Source: UMGS1889 sp900556055
GTDB lineage: Bacteria; Bacillota; Clostridia; Oscillospirales; Ruminococcaceae
Assembly (NCBI GenBank): GCA_902463265.1
Contig: CABQEV010000003.1
Coordinates: 1-64,000, forward strand
DNA length: 64,000 bases
Reading direction: 5' to 3'
Shown: one piece after another, positions 40,536 through 49,279 of the stretch
How positions within the stretch are numbered: position 1 is the stretch's first letter
Layout of the letters: each line of letters begins with the position of its first letter
Notes under the pieces: model-generated
Told to the model about the DNA's origin: nothing
The model's database searches: none
What the model saw: the letters and a program-made list of their open reading frames with translations, nothing else
Program-made: the position numbers and the translations under genes

Positions 40536-42761
40536 TTGCCGAGGACGAAAAAAAGCGAGACAAAAACCGAAGCCGTTAAGGAGAAAAAGCCAAGATCACG
40601 CGCAAAGCGCAAGCAGGCTGATTCCGACATTTTTTCGCTTGATATCGGAACAAGAACGGTCGTCGGAATAGTTGCGGAATTCAAGGACGATGTTTATACT
40701 GTAAAAAAAGCGGTCTCGATCCCACATTCAAAGCGTGCGATGAGAGATGGTCAGATCGAGGATATCGATGCTGTTGCAAAGGTCGCTGCTGAGGTCAGGG
40801 ACGAGCTTGAAAAGCAGTGCGGAATACGTCTGACGAGCGTTTCTATCGCAGCAGCGGGACGTGCGCTCAAGACCTGCCGTGCATCTGCCGAAATTGATGT
40901 TGAGGGCAGGGATCTCATTACAGATGATATGGTGAAATCGTTTGAGCTGGAAGCTGTTGCAAAGGCACAGTCGGAGCTTGATCGATCCGAAAGTGACGGA
41001 AATACGGCATTCTATTGCGTGGGACATACCGTTATAAGCTATGAGCTGGACGGATATCCGATAAAGAGCATTGTCGGACATAAAGGAAAAAAGGTCGTTG
41101 TCGAGCTTATTGCCGCATTTCTGCCGAGCCTTGTTGTCGAGAGCCTTTATTCGGTTATGGATAAGGTCGGGCTGAATGTCGCAAGCCTGACACTTGAGCC
41201 TATTGCGGCTATGAATGTTATCATTCCGCCTGAGGTAAGGCTTATAAACATCGCTCTTGCGGACATCGGAGCAGGTACGTCGGATATCGCCGTGTCGCAG
41301 AACGGAAGCATTGTTGCGTATGCGATGGCGACTATTGCGGGCGATGAGATCACCGAGGAGATAATCAGGAAATATCTTGTTGATTTCGATACAGCCGAAG
41401 AAATGAAGCTTTCGTCCGATGCGGATTATGTTAAATATACCGATATTCTCGGATTTGAGCATGAGATAAAAACAAAAGACTTTTTCATGAGCCTGTTTCC
41501 TGCCGTTGAACAGCTTGCGGATACTATTTCGCAGAATATCATCAGTGCGAACGGTTCTGCGCCTGCCGCCGTTTTTCTCGTCGGAGGCGGAAGCCGCATA
41601 CCCGAGCTTACGAAAATGGTCGCAAAGAAGCTGGGCGTTGCGGAAAACCGTGTCGCTGTCGGCGGAAACCGTTTTCTGAAGAATGTTTCCGTGCCGGATC
41701 CGCTGCTGAACGGTCCCGAATATGTCACACCTATCGGAATAGGCGTTACGGCAACGCTCCAGAAGGGCTATGATTTCTCGATCGTTACGGTCAATAATCA
41801 GAAGCTGCGTGTGTTTGATACGAAGAAGCTGACAGTTCTTGATCTGCTGATGATGGCCGGATATAAATCGCACGATATTATCGGAAGATCGGGACGAAGC
41901 ATCACATTTACGCTGAACGGAGAAAAGCAGATCGTCAGGGGAACGCCTGCGATCCCGTCGGAGCTTACCGTCAACGGCAGTCCGTCATCGATCGAAGCCC
42001 GTGTTTCCCAGGGCGATGTTATCATGCTGAAGCCTGCCGAAAACGGCGTAAACGCTGAGCTTACGATAACCGACATTGCAGGTGATCTTACTCCGAAGCA
42101 TATCACTATCGACGAGATAGATTACACTGTCGGAACGGAAGTTACTGTCGGCGGCAAGCCTGTTTCGGGCGATTATAAGATACAGAATTTCGATAATGTC
42201 GAAGTCACATCTGTTGCAACGCTGGGTGATCTGCTTATGCTGCTTGGCATTGAAGCGGATAATATGGAATTTTTCAGAAATGGAATGTCGGTATCGCTTG
42301 GCACTGCTTGTGCTGACGGAGATAATTTCACTGTCAGGGACAAGGAAATAAGTGCCCCGAAAGCTGCGGTAAAACTGACAGCAAAGCCTGAATCGGTCCG
42401 GCCTGCCGCAATGCCTGAGAATACAGCTCACGAAGCCGAAGCTGCTGAGGATATTTCCGAAGAAACTCCTTTTTTTGAAGAAAAACTCCCTGAGCCTGCT
42501 GCTGAGGAAAAGCCCGCCGAAGAGCCTGAAAGTTCTGTCGGATATACAGTCGTAAGGCTTAACGGCAAAAATGTTACGCTTGAACCAAAGTCTGACGGTT
42601 CTTCCAACATATTCCTAGACCTTATGGCTATTGCCGATATTGACATAAATGCCGCACCGCCGTCGGGCAATATGATCCTTACACTGAACGGAAAAGAAGC
42701 TGCATATATGGACGAGGTACATACGGGCGATACAATAGTTATAAGATGGGATGATAAATAG
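40536..42761 (+). CDS. FtsA/PilM-like actin-fold ATPase
   Basis: A 741-residue protein starting with TTG at 40536, nine bases after AAGGAG. After a basic N-terminus (about 30 residues, RSRAKRKQ), the actin-like core runs 35-400: phosphate-1 DIFSLDIGTRTVVGIV, the FtsA 1C-like region, IALADIGAGTSDIAV (phosphate-2) and VFLVGGGSRIPEL (adenosine site). Residues 420-590 and 680-741 resemble ubiquitin/beta-grasp or SLBB-like repeats (LRLNG, VTVGGKPV), and 600-680 is an acidic Ala/Glu-rich linker. Not the classical division FtsA (about 420 residues). Probably a scaffold linked to envelope or division work; the function is unassigned. Confidence 0.82.
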   Translation: MPRTKKSETKTEAVKEKKPRSRAKRKQADSDIFSLDIGTRTVVGIVAEFKDDVYTVKKAVSIPHSKRAMRDGQIEDIDAVAKVAAEVRDELEKQCGIRLTSVSIAAAGRALKTCRASAEIDVEGRDLITDDMVKSFELEAVAKAQSELDRSESDGNTAFYCVGHTVISYELDGYPIKSIVGHKGKKVVVELIAAFLPSLVVESLYSVMDKVGLNVASLTLEPIAAMNVIIPPEVRLINIALADIGAGTSDIAVSQNGSIVAYAMATIAGDEITEEIIRKYLVDFDTAEEMKLSSDADYVKYTDILGFEHEIKTKDFFMSLFPAVEQLADTISQNIISANGSAPAAVFLVGGGSRIPELTKMVAKKLGVAENRVAVGGNRFLKNVSVPDPLLNGPEYVTPIGIGVTATLQKGYDFSIVTVNNQKLRVFDTKKLTVLDLLMMAGYKSHDIIGRSGRSITFTLNGEKQIVRGTPAIPSELTVNGSPSSIEARVSQGDVIMLKPAENGVNAELTITDIAGDLTPKHITIDEIDYTVGTEVTVGGKPVSGDYKIQNFDNVEVTSVATLGDLLMLLGIEADNMEFFRNGMSVSLGTACADGDNFTVRDKEISAPKAAVKLTAKPESVRPAAMPENTAHEAEAAEDISEETPFFEEKLPEPAAEEKPAEEPESSVGYTVVRLNGKNVTLEPKSDGSSNIFLDLMAIADIDINAAPPSGNMILTLNGKEAAYMDEVHTGDTIVIRWDDK

Positions 42762-42792
42762 AAAATCTGATATTCGGAAATAGAAAAAGCAA

Positions 42793-42829
42793 CAAATCGC
42801 AGCAGAATATGCTGTTCTGCTGCGATTTG
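42793..42829. terminator. Bidirectional terminator
   Basis: A perfect CAAATCGCAGCAGAA / TTCTGCTGCGATTTG stem between the convergent FtsA-like and spoIVB genes. Confidence 0.85.
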
Positions 42830-42832
42830 GGA

Positions 42833-44071
42833 TCATGCGGCTTCGTTTGCGCAGGGCGTGACCTGAAGCGATTGTTCATACATAGTATCCGCAAAAATTG
42901 CATATCCTTTCTTGGGATTGCTTACGAAAACATGAGTTACCGCTCCGACAAGCTTTCCGTTCTGGATTATCGGACTGCCGCTCATTCCCTGAACTATTCC
43001 GCCTGTTTCACTCAGAAGCTCGGGATCGGTTATCTTAATGACCATATTCCGTGAATCGGCTGAATCGGTCAGGTCGATCTTTTCTATTACTATCTGATAC
43101 TGCTTGGGCGTTTTGCCGCTTACGGTACTGAGGATATATGCGCCGCCTGTCTTGATCTCCTGACGCATTGCGACCGGGATACCTGCGGAATTAACGGGGC
43201 ATTTGTCCATTAAACCGTACACACCGCTGCGGCAGTTGATCGCAAGGCTTCCCGATGGAAGACCTGTCACAAACGAACCGATGAGTTCGCCGGGATCGCC
43301 AGCCTGTCCCTTAGTTACGCCGTTTATCGTAACGTCGGCTGACTGACCTGTGGAAAGCGGGAGTATCTCGCCGTTGTCGGCATCGCAGACAGGATGTCCC
43401 AGACCCGCAAAGACCTTGGTTTCGGGATTGTAGAATGTCACGGTGCCTATGCCTGCTGTGCTGTCGCGGACCCAGAGTCCTGCTTTATATTTTCCGTCGT
43501 CGGAGGCTTTGAGCGGTCTGACATAAGCGGTCGAGGATACGGAGTTCCTTAGATATTTTACTGTTATGGGATCTCCTTCCGAGCTGCTGATTATCTCCTG
43601 GAGCTTGGCATTTGTTGCGACACATTCACCGTTTACGGAGGTTATGATATCCCCGGAACGCAGACCTGCATCGGAAGCAGGGGAAACGAATTTCTGCCCG
43701 CTGACAAACTCGCCTGTGTCTATGACCATCACACCGTCTGTCAGAAGCTTGATGCCGAATGGCGTTCCGCAGGGGACAAGTACAGGCTCGTCCACGTGAG
43801 TTACGCTGACGTTTTTGATAGGAACGATTCCGAACAGCTTGAGTTGGAGCTGTTCTTCCGTGTCTTTGCTTATGCCGTCAGCATTGCCTGATGTGTAAGA
43901 AGCGTTTGTGCTGTCAGCGGTTATGCCTATGCCTGAAGATATGCTCAGTCTGCCGTTTCCTGTTACATAATAGGTGTCGGGAAGATTTAGACTGTAATGA
44001 AGTATGAGCGCAGACAGGAAAAAAAGTACAGTCAGCGCTGTAAAAATTATGACTTTGACAGCTTTTCTCAT
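42833..44071 (-). CDS. spoIVB: SpoIVB serine peptidase (S55 family)
   Basis: A 412-residue protein. Membrane anchor at residues 7-27, PDZ-like domain about 100-190 (VSPASDAGLRSGDIITSVNG), S55 peptidase domain about 190-405 with the histidine in FAGLGHPVCDAD (H226), the Asp region and GMSGSPII (Ser364/366). In the forespore it cleaves SpoIVFA to activate sigma-K processing. No strong sigma-G promoter could be fixed by eye. Length and domains complete. Confidence 0.93.
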   Translation of the reverse strand: MRKAVKVIIFTALTVLFFLSALILHYSLNLPDTYYVTGNGRLSISSGIGITADSTNASYTSGNADGISKDTEEQLQLKLFGIVPIKNVSVTHVDEPVLVPCGTPFGIKLLTDGVMVIDTGEFVSGQKFVSPASDAGLRSGDIITSVNGECVATNAKLQEIISSSEGDPITVKYLRNSVSSTAYVRPLKASDDGKYKAGLWVRDSTAGIGTVTFYNPETKVFAGLGHPVCDADNGEILPLSTGQSADVTINGVTKGQAGDPGELIGSFVTGLPSGSLAINCRSGVYGLMDKCPVNSAGIPVAMRQEIKTGGAYILSTVSGKTPKQYQIVIEKIDLTDSADSRNMVIKITDPELLSETGGIVQGMSGSPIIQNGKLVGAVTHVFVSNPKKGYAIFADTMYEQSLQVTPCANEAA

Positions 44072-44301
44072 TTTATCCCGTTCCTTTCTGCGGATCGCTG
44101 AATATCCGCTTATTTTTCGGCATTGTGCATTTCAGGACGCTGCGGCAGAAACAGGCAATCCCATGCTTGCAGCCGCATAATTAATATTGACATCTTTGAT
44201 GAGAATACACTTGTTTTATATTCTGTAATTTTACACCCAAGCATTTGATTATTGTGTCGAAATTAGCAATACAGAAAAAGGAAAAATTAAATTGAAATAA
44301 G

Positions 44302-44748
44302 GTGGTTTCTATTAAAAAAGTAAGGATAATATTTGTGGTTTTGCTTATAATAGCACTTCTGGTGTTCCCGATATTCATGAATGTGCTTGGCGGAGCTGCA
44401 ATGATGCTCAATGACAATGCAGATCTCGGAATAATGCTCATTATATCTTCGGTGTTGTTTATAGGAAGTGCGGTTTTTGCAGTCATCAGGAAAAATATAG
44501 TATCGCTGATAATGATGATCCCTGCGACAGTGCTTACGGCGTATGTTATACGTGCCGTTTCGCTTATTCCAAACACAGACAGCCTTGTTTACAGGCATCT
44601 GCCGACTGTTGCAGTGCCTATACTTACGGCGATAGTTCTTCTGCTGAATTTCCTTGATCCCGAGGCGGTCAGAAAGCGTGCGGAAAAACGCCAAAAACGT
44701 CTTGAAGAGGAAAACAGAAGCCTTAACGACAATGAAAAGATCGTGTAG
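44302..44748 (+). CDS. Small membrane protein (possible ATT start)
   Basis: At most 148 residues, with three or four membrane helices (about 8-30, 40-60, 68-88, 105-120) and a basic C-terminal tail (RKRAEKRQKRLEEE). No family recognised. The GTG at 44302 lies inside the good ribosome site AAGGTGG (44299-44305); the codon properly spaced from that site is ATT at 44311, giving IKKVRIIFVV. A rare ATT start is therefore possible; GTG is the conservative choice. Divergent from spoIVB. Confidence 0.6.
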   Translation: MVSIKKVRIIFVVLLIIALLVFPIFMNVLGGAAMMLNDNADLGIMLIISSVLFIGSAVFAVIRKNIVSLIMMIPATVLTAYVIRAVSLIPNTDSLVYRHLPTVAVPILTAIVLLLNFLDPEAVRKRAEKRQKRLEEENRSLNDNEKIV

Positions 44749-44896
44749 TAACATTATAGTGTAATAAAGTTTACAGAAATCACTGATTTTCGGTGTAAAA
44801 TATCATTAATTATCTGATATAATTTGCTTATCATAACGGAAGAGACAGTCAGACGCAATATGACGGGATTTTCCATAAAGAAAGGGCGTAAATTAT

Positions 44897-45628
44897 TTGC
44901 TGAAAAAAATAAGCGGTATTGCCGCTGCCTTGCTGACTGCTGCTGCCTTGATGATATCCGCATTTGCTGCTGACACCCTTATCCTGGACGATGCATTTCT
45001 GCGGCTTGACAGCAACACGGGCTGGAATTACCTGACCAGAGATAACATGGATTCTGATGCACTTTCCGCATCGGGCTATTCAAAAAATGCATTTCTTCTT
45101 TATGCTGAGGAGCAGAATATATATTATTACTCTTTCAACTCGAACAAATCCAATATCATTACCGTGAAGTCATTCAGCGACAGCAAGTCTGAAAGCGTGT
45201 TTTCATTCAATGATGCGACATACAATCAGCAGCAGGACGTTATCAATTCGCTTGCTTCTGCGGGCGTTATCCCTTCAAATGCTGTGATAACAAAGTCTAA
45301 TGAAAAGCTCAAGCTCGATGACAGGGCTGTTACATATGTCATTGAATACACATTTGCTGAGGGCAAGGGTTCAAATTATGGCTGTGCATATGTTACGGTG
45401 CAGAACGGAAACTATATTTCGATTGATCTGACATCAATAGGCAGCCCTATCGAAAAATCGACGATGGCGATCTTCAGAAAGCTGATAAATACCGTTGCCT
45501 TTACCAGACTTGACAGCAAGCCTATGTTCACAAATCAGCAGATGATACTTGCAGGCGGCGGGGCAATGATAGTTCTGTTCATTATTCTTCTTGCCGTTGC
45601 GGCGAAGAAAAAGAAAAAATACAGCTGA
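44897..45628 (+). CDS. Exported protein with C-terminal membrane anchor
   Basis: A 243-residue protein with TTG start (AAAGGG ten bases upstream). Signal peptide 1-24 (AAALLTAAALMISAFAADT), extracytoplasmic beta-rich domain (25-205, rich in Ser/Asn/Tyr), then a membrane helix (215-235, AGGGAMIVLFIILLAVAA) and a KKKKK tail. No known family. It may sense or act at the cell surface. Confidence 0.75.
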   Translation: MLKKISGIAAALLTAAALMISAFAADTLILDDAFLRLDSNTGWNYLTRDNMDSDALSASGYSKNAFLLYAEEQNIYYYSFNSNKSNIITVKSFSDSKSESVFSFNDATYNQQQDVINSLASAGVIPSNAVITKSNEKLKLDDRAVTYVIEYTFAEGKGSNYGCAYVTVQNGNYISIDLTSIGSPIEKSTMAIFRKLINTVAFTRLDSKPMFTNQQMILAGGGAMIVLFIILLAVAAKKKKKYS

Positions 45629-45850
45629 TGATCGCTTTTTTATGCGAAATAAGATGAAAAGCGGCTTGATCGGAAAGGCATTCTCTATATTGAACTTTTC
45701 AATGCGGTGCAGAATTTGTTTCTGTACCGCATTTTTGTATATATTGTTGATAAATTATGATATTTTCATCAATCTATTGACATACAGTTTCGCATGATAT
45801 ATAATTATTTTTGTCTGAATATGTTCATTACACAAAGATTTGAGGTTGCT

Positions 45851-46693
45851 ATGATTACTATTCCTTTTATTGGATATAATTTATATCAAATGTTTCTGAT
45901 ATTCTGCTTCTGGTCATTTATCGGCTGGGGCATTGAGGTTGTTTACATGACGATCGAAACGGGTGAATTTCAGAACAGAGGATTTCTGAATATGCCGTTC
46001 TGTCCTATTTACGGCTTCGGCGTGCTTGCTGTTGTGACGTTTACACGGCCTATTGCGGGAAGTCCGCTGCTGCTTTTTGTGCTGTCGGCTGTTGTCTGCA
46101 CTGCGCTTGAACTGCTTGTCGGCATTGGTCTTGAAAAGATATTCCACAACATCTGGTGGGATTATTCGCATGAGAGGTTCAATTATAAGGGATATATCTG
46201 CCTGAAAGTAACGCTTTTATGGGGAATGGGCTGTCTGATCGTTGTCAAGATAGTTCATCCGATCGTTGAAAAGATAATAAATGCGATCCCGTTCAAGGTC
46301 GGAATAGGGTTTATCATTACAATGTCGCTGCTGCTTATAATCGACATTATCTCGTCTGTCAGCGATGTTGAGAACCTTAATAAGTATCTGCGGAAGATAG
46401 ATGAAATATCCAAGCTTATGGTCGCAAGCTCGGTCATGATCGGTGAAAACCTTTCAAATGAAACGCTTGATCTTGTTGAAAAATACAATCATCTTGTTGA
46501 ACAGGCGGCAAATGCTCAGGGCCGTCTTATCCGTGCATTTCCGTACCTGAAAAGCTCTTCGTATTCAAATGCGATGGAAACTATCAAGCGGAAATTTTTC
46601 GGGGATAAAAAGTACGAAAGCATTGCAGATCAGCTTGAAGTCAGAAAAAAACACATTCATGTTATGCATGATGATGACGATAATGAGAGATAA
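45851..46693 (+). CDS. Putative ABC-transporter type IV membrane protein (CmpB family)
   Basis: A 280-residue protein starting at the ATG at 45851, with TTGAGG upstream. Six membrane helices in the first 190 residues; GWGIEVVYM and NRGFLNMPFCPIYGFG near the N-terminus are the PF06541 (CmpB-like) signature. The C-terminal part (about 195-280) is helical and charged and ends in DDDDNE. Function of the family is not established. Confidence 0.8.
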   Translation: MITIPFIGYNLYQMFLIFCFWSFIGWGIEVVYMTIETGEFQNRGFLNMPFCPIYGFGVLAVVTFTRPIAGSPLLLFVLSAVVCTALELLVGIGLEKIFHNIWWDYSHERFNYKGYICLKVTLLWGMGCLIVVKIVHPIVEKIINAIPFKVGIGFIITMSLLLIIDIISSVSDVENLNKYLRKIDEISKLMVASSVMIGENLSNETLDLVEKYNHLVEQAANAQGRLIRAFPYLKSSSYSNAMETIKRKFFGDKKYESIADQLEVRKKHIHVMHDDDDNER

Positions 46694-46716
46694 TTATTCT
46701 TATCGGATGTAAATAT

Positions 46717-46761
46717 AAAGTCTCGTTTATCGGATATAGTGTCCGATAAACGGGACTTTTG
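46717..46761 (+). terminator. Terminator after the CmpB-like gene
   Basis: AAAGTCTCGTTTATCGGA pairs with TCCGATAAACGGGACTTT, followed by T residues, 23 bases past the stop. Confidence 0.85.
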
Positions 46762-46769
46762 CTGTTGGG

Positions 46770-46906
46770 GCAGTATATCGCCGTGAAACACAGTTGACGT
46801 TATGGGCGATGCATTGCTGCGGGAGAACTTTGCCGCAGATCACGTAAAAGCGGCGATAAAAAGACAAAAGCGGCAGTCAATGCAAGGTAAAATTATCCGA
46901 AAAAAT
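46770..46906 (-). repeat. 137-bp intergenic repeat, copy 5
   Basis: Minus-strand reading begins ATTTTTTCGGATAATTTTACC and ends CACGGCGATATACTGC. Interior diverged. It runs from just past the terminator at 46761 to the stop codon of spoVAE, so it fills the space between two convergent genes. Confidence 0.65.
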
Positions 46907-47259
46907 CATTTTTCCTTAGGCTTGAAGATAAGTGCGATCATAAGTCCGAAGAACATTGCGGCGGTTATGCCTGCCGAGGACGAGGTGAGGCCGCCTGTCA
47001 GCGCACCCAAAAGCCCTTTTTCGGCAACGGCTTCCTTAACGCCTTCCGACAGTAGATAGCCGAAGCCTGTAAGCGGGACGGTAGCTCCCGCACCTGCGAA
47101 ATCGACAAGCGGCTTGTAGATGCCAAGTGCGCCAAGAACAACGCCTGCGACGACATAGCAGACAAGAATTCTTGCGGGGGTGAGCTTTGTGTAGTCGATA
47201 AGCACCTGACCGACTGCGCAGAACGCTCCGCCTATGAGAAATGCCCATAGATAGTCCAT
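46906..47259 (-). CDS. spoVAE: Stage V sporulation protein AE
   Basis: A 117-residue membrane protein with about three or four helices; GQVLIDYTKLTPARILV and FGYLLSEGVKEAVAEKG are typical SpoVAE. Part of the SpoVA channel that moves dipicolinic acid into and out of the spore core. Thirteen bases after spoVAD. No spoVAC is next to it, unlike the usual spoVAC-VAD-VAE order. Confidence 0.93.
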   Translation of the reverse strand: MDYLWAFLIGGAFCAVGQVLIDYTKLTPARILVCYVVAGVVLGALGIYKPLVDFAGAGATVPLTGFGYLLSEGVKEAVAEKGLLGALTGGLTSSSAGITAAMFFGLMIALIFKPKEK

Positions 47260-47272
47260 TTTCTCACTCCTT

Positions 47273-48346
47273 TCACCATGCTGTGCTGTTTGATATGTGG
47301 ACGGCGTGGGATATTCCGGGTATGCTTTCGCCCTGCTGGGACGCTGTCGGGGACATAAGTGCGCCTGTTGCGCAGAACAGGATATTTTTCATTTCGCCGC
47401 TTTTCACCTTCGGCAGAAAATATCCGCAGAGGACAGAGGCACTGCATCCGCAGCCCGAGCCGCCTGCGTGTACGTCCTGTTCGTTGATGTCGAACATCAT
47501 AACGCCGCAGTCGGAATGGTTTGACGAAATGTCGATGCCGTCATTGGCGAGAAGCTCGTAGAGCAGTTTTGTTCCGACTGTGCCGAGGTCGCCGGTGATT
47601 ATGCGGTCAAAGTCGGACGGCTTTTTGCCTGTGTCATTTAGGTATGTGCGTATGACGTATGCGGCGGCGGGTGCCATCGCTGCGCCCATGTTGTTTGCAT
47701 CGGTCACGCCGAGGTCGCATATTTTTCCGATGGAAACTCCCTTGACATATGGTGCGGCGGCTTTTTCGGTCACTATTGCCGCACCCGAGGCTGTGCAGGT
47801 CCACTGTGCGGTGGGCGTGCGCTGTCCGCCGTATGAAAGGGGAAGCCTGAACTGGCGCTCGGCTGTGCAGAAGTGTGACGATGTGACGGCGCAGATATGT
47901 CCGCCTGCGCCGCAGTCTGTGAGAAGCGAGGCAAGCAGAAGTCCCTCAGCCATGGTAGAGCATGCGCCGAACAGTCCTAGAAGCGGAATGTCGAACGAGC
48001 GCAGTCCGTAGGTCGAGCTTATGCACTGGTTCAGCAGGTCGCCCGCAAACATATAGTCGATGTCCTCGGGGGAGAGATCTCCTTTTGCGATCGCTGCCGC
48101 CACTGCACGGCGGAGCATCTCGCTTTCGCCCTTTTCCCATGTTTCCTGTCCGAAATAGGCATCTTTTTCGCAGATGTCAAAATATTCGCCGAGCGGTCCT
48201 TCGCTTTCTTTCTGTCCGACGACAGAGGCAAAGCTGTGTATCGACGGTGTGTTTTTCAGAATAAAGGTATTTCCCGTTAGTTTTATCGGTCTCAGTCCTT
48301 TCATCGGCAGGCTGATATATTTCCTTGGAAATATTACCGTCTGCAT
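47273..48346 (-). CDS. spoVAD: Stage V sporulation protein AD
   Basis: A 357-residue thiolase-fold protein. GLFGACSTMAEGLLLA contains the thiolase-like Cys position, and QWTCTASGAAIV and GDLGTVGTKLLYELL are typical. SpoVAD binds dipicolinate at the spore inner membrane. Start taken at 48346; the inner Met 15 residues later also lacks a good ribosome site. First gene of a spoVAD-spoVAE pair. Confidence 0.94.
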   Translation of the reverse strand: MQTVIFPRKYISLPMKGLRPIKLTGNTFILKNTPSIHSFASVVGQKESEGPLGEYFDICEKDAYFGQETWEKGESEMLRRAVAAAIAKGDLSPEDIDYMFAGDLLNQCISSTYGLRSFDIPLLGLFGACSTMAEGLLLASLLTDCGAGGHICAVTSSHFCTAERQFRLPLSYGGQRTPTAQWTCTASGAAIVTEKAAAPYVKGVSIGKICDLGVTDANNMGAAMAPAAAYVIRTYLNDTGKKPSDFDRIITGDLGTVGTKLLYELLANDGIDISSNHSDCGVMMFDINEQDVHAGGSGCGCSASVLCGYFLPKVKSGEMKNILFCATGALMSPTASQQGESIPGISHAVHISNSTAW

Positions 48347-48456
48347 TGCTTTCGGGAATAGTTTTTCTCTTTTTTATGCAGAATATGCGGGAAAAGGTCA
48401 GAATTTTTTTTTGATTCAGCATTGATCTGCTGAAAAAGATGGATGGAAAAACAAAT

Positions 48457-48504
48457 AAAAAGCAGCGATACCGTCCGTTTTATCGGACAGTATCGCTGCT
48501 TTTG
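48457..48504 (-). terminator. Terminator after ppiB
   Basis: AGCAGCGATAC-GTCCG pairs with its complement over 17 positions with one G-T pair; on the minus strand TTTTT follows. Lies between the ppiB stop and spoVAD. Confidence 0.85.
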
Positions 48505-48524
48505 CTATTCGTAAGTTTCAGGGA

Positions 48525-48998
48525 TCAGTCAACAAGGTAAACCTTTGCCATTCTCTGATCCTGAACGGGACGGTCGCCCCAGCCTGTTTCGCACTCAGCG
48601 ATCTCATCGACAACGTCCATGCCTTCAACTACCTTGCCGAATGCAGCATAGTCGCCGTCAAGATGCGGAGCGTCCTGATGCATGATAAAGAACTGGCTGC
48701 TTGCGCTGTCCTTCATCATAGAACGAGCCATGGAGATGACACCTCTTGTATGTTTGAGGTCATTCTTGACACCGTTTGATGCAAACTCGCCCTTGATCTT
48801 TTCCTTGGATCCGCCCATGCCGGTTCCCTCGGGATCGCCGCCCTGGATCATAAATCCGTTGATAACTCTATGGAAAATGAGTCCGTCATAAAAGCCCTCG
48901 GATACAAGCTTTTCAAAGTTCTTTACTGTGATGGGAGCAGTCTCGGGGTAAAGCTCGAGCTTGATCTTCTTGCCGTTTTCCATTTCAATAACTACCAT
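48525..48998 (-). CDS. ppiB: Cytosolic peptidylprolyl isomerase (cyclophilin)
   Basis: A 157-residue cyclophilin without signal peptide. Active-site block FHRVINGFMIQGGDPEGTG, then SSQFFIMHQDAPHLDG. General protein folding. GGAAAG ribosome site. Contrast with the exported lipoprotein form at 36205. Confidence 0.94.
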   Translation of the reverse strand: MVVIEMENGKKIKLELYPETAPITVKNFEKLVSEGFYDGLIFHRVINGFMIQGGDPEGTGMGGSKEKIKGEFASNGVKNDLKHTRGVISMARSMMKDSASSQFFIMHQDAPHLDGDYAAFGKVVEGMDVVDEIAECETGWGDRPVQDQRMAKVYLVD

Positions 48999-49032
48999 AG
49001 TGATTCTTCCTTTCAGTTTTTACAATATTGAT

Positions 49033-49061
49033 ATTATACCACACTTTTCAGTGAATTTCAA
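49033..49061 (-). promoter_or_regulatory. Sigma-A-type promoter of ppiB
   Basis: Minus strand TTGAAA, 17 bases, TATAAT, 35 bases before the start codon. Confidence 0.7.
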
Positions 49062-49093
49062 TGATAATTTGCATATGGCTGCTGATATTATAT

Positions 49094-49209
49094 TGTAAAC
49101 TTATGTTATCTATATATAAATAGAAAAACATACATTCAGAAATAGAAATACTGTTTCTATTTCTGAATTAAATTGAAATAGTGAATATTTCAATTATTAG
49201 GTTTACAAC
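49094..49209. repeat. Nested inverted repeats, small hairpin element
   Basis: Outer arms TTGTAAAC (49093-49100) and GTTTACAA (49201-49208) flank a perfect 15-bp inverted repeat ATTCAGAAATAGAAA / TTTCTATTTCTGAAT (49134-49168, loop TACTG) and a further TTGAAAT...ATTTCAA pair. AT-rich, no ORF. Lies between metA and ppiB. Looks like a MITE or a structured RNA; no second copy was noticed. Confidence 0.55.
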
Positions 49210-49228
49210 CGGCATAAAAATAAAAAAA

Positions 49229-49254
49229 TCCGCCGATAAAACTATCGGCGGAAA
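49229..49254 (-). terminator. Terminator after metA
   Basis: A perfect TCCGCCGATA / TATCGGCGGA stem with a 4-base loop, followed on the minus strand by TTTTTTTATTTTT. Confidence 0.9.
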
Positions 49255-49279
49255 ATATTGCTTGTAATTCTGCGGAATG

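Noticed and set aside
40728..41873. 381-codon minus-strand open frame
   Set aside because: Antisense to the actin-fold core of the FtsA-like gene, which carries the phosphate and adenosine motifs; no domain or promoter on the minus strand.
46802..47059. Open frame of 85 codons opposite spoVAE
   Set aside because: Half lies in repeat copy 5 and the rest is antisense to spoVAE; no ribosome site.
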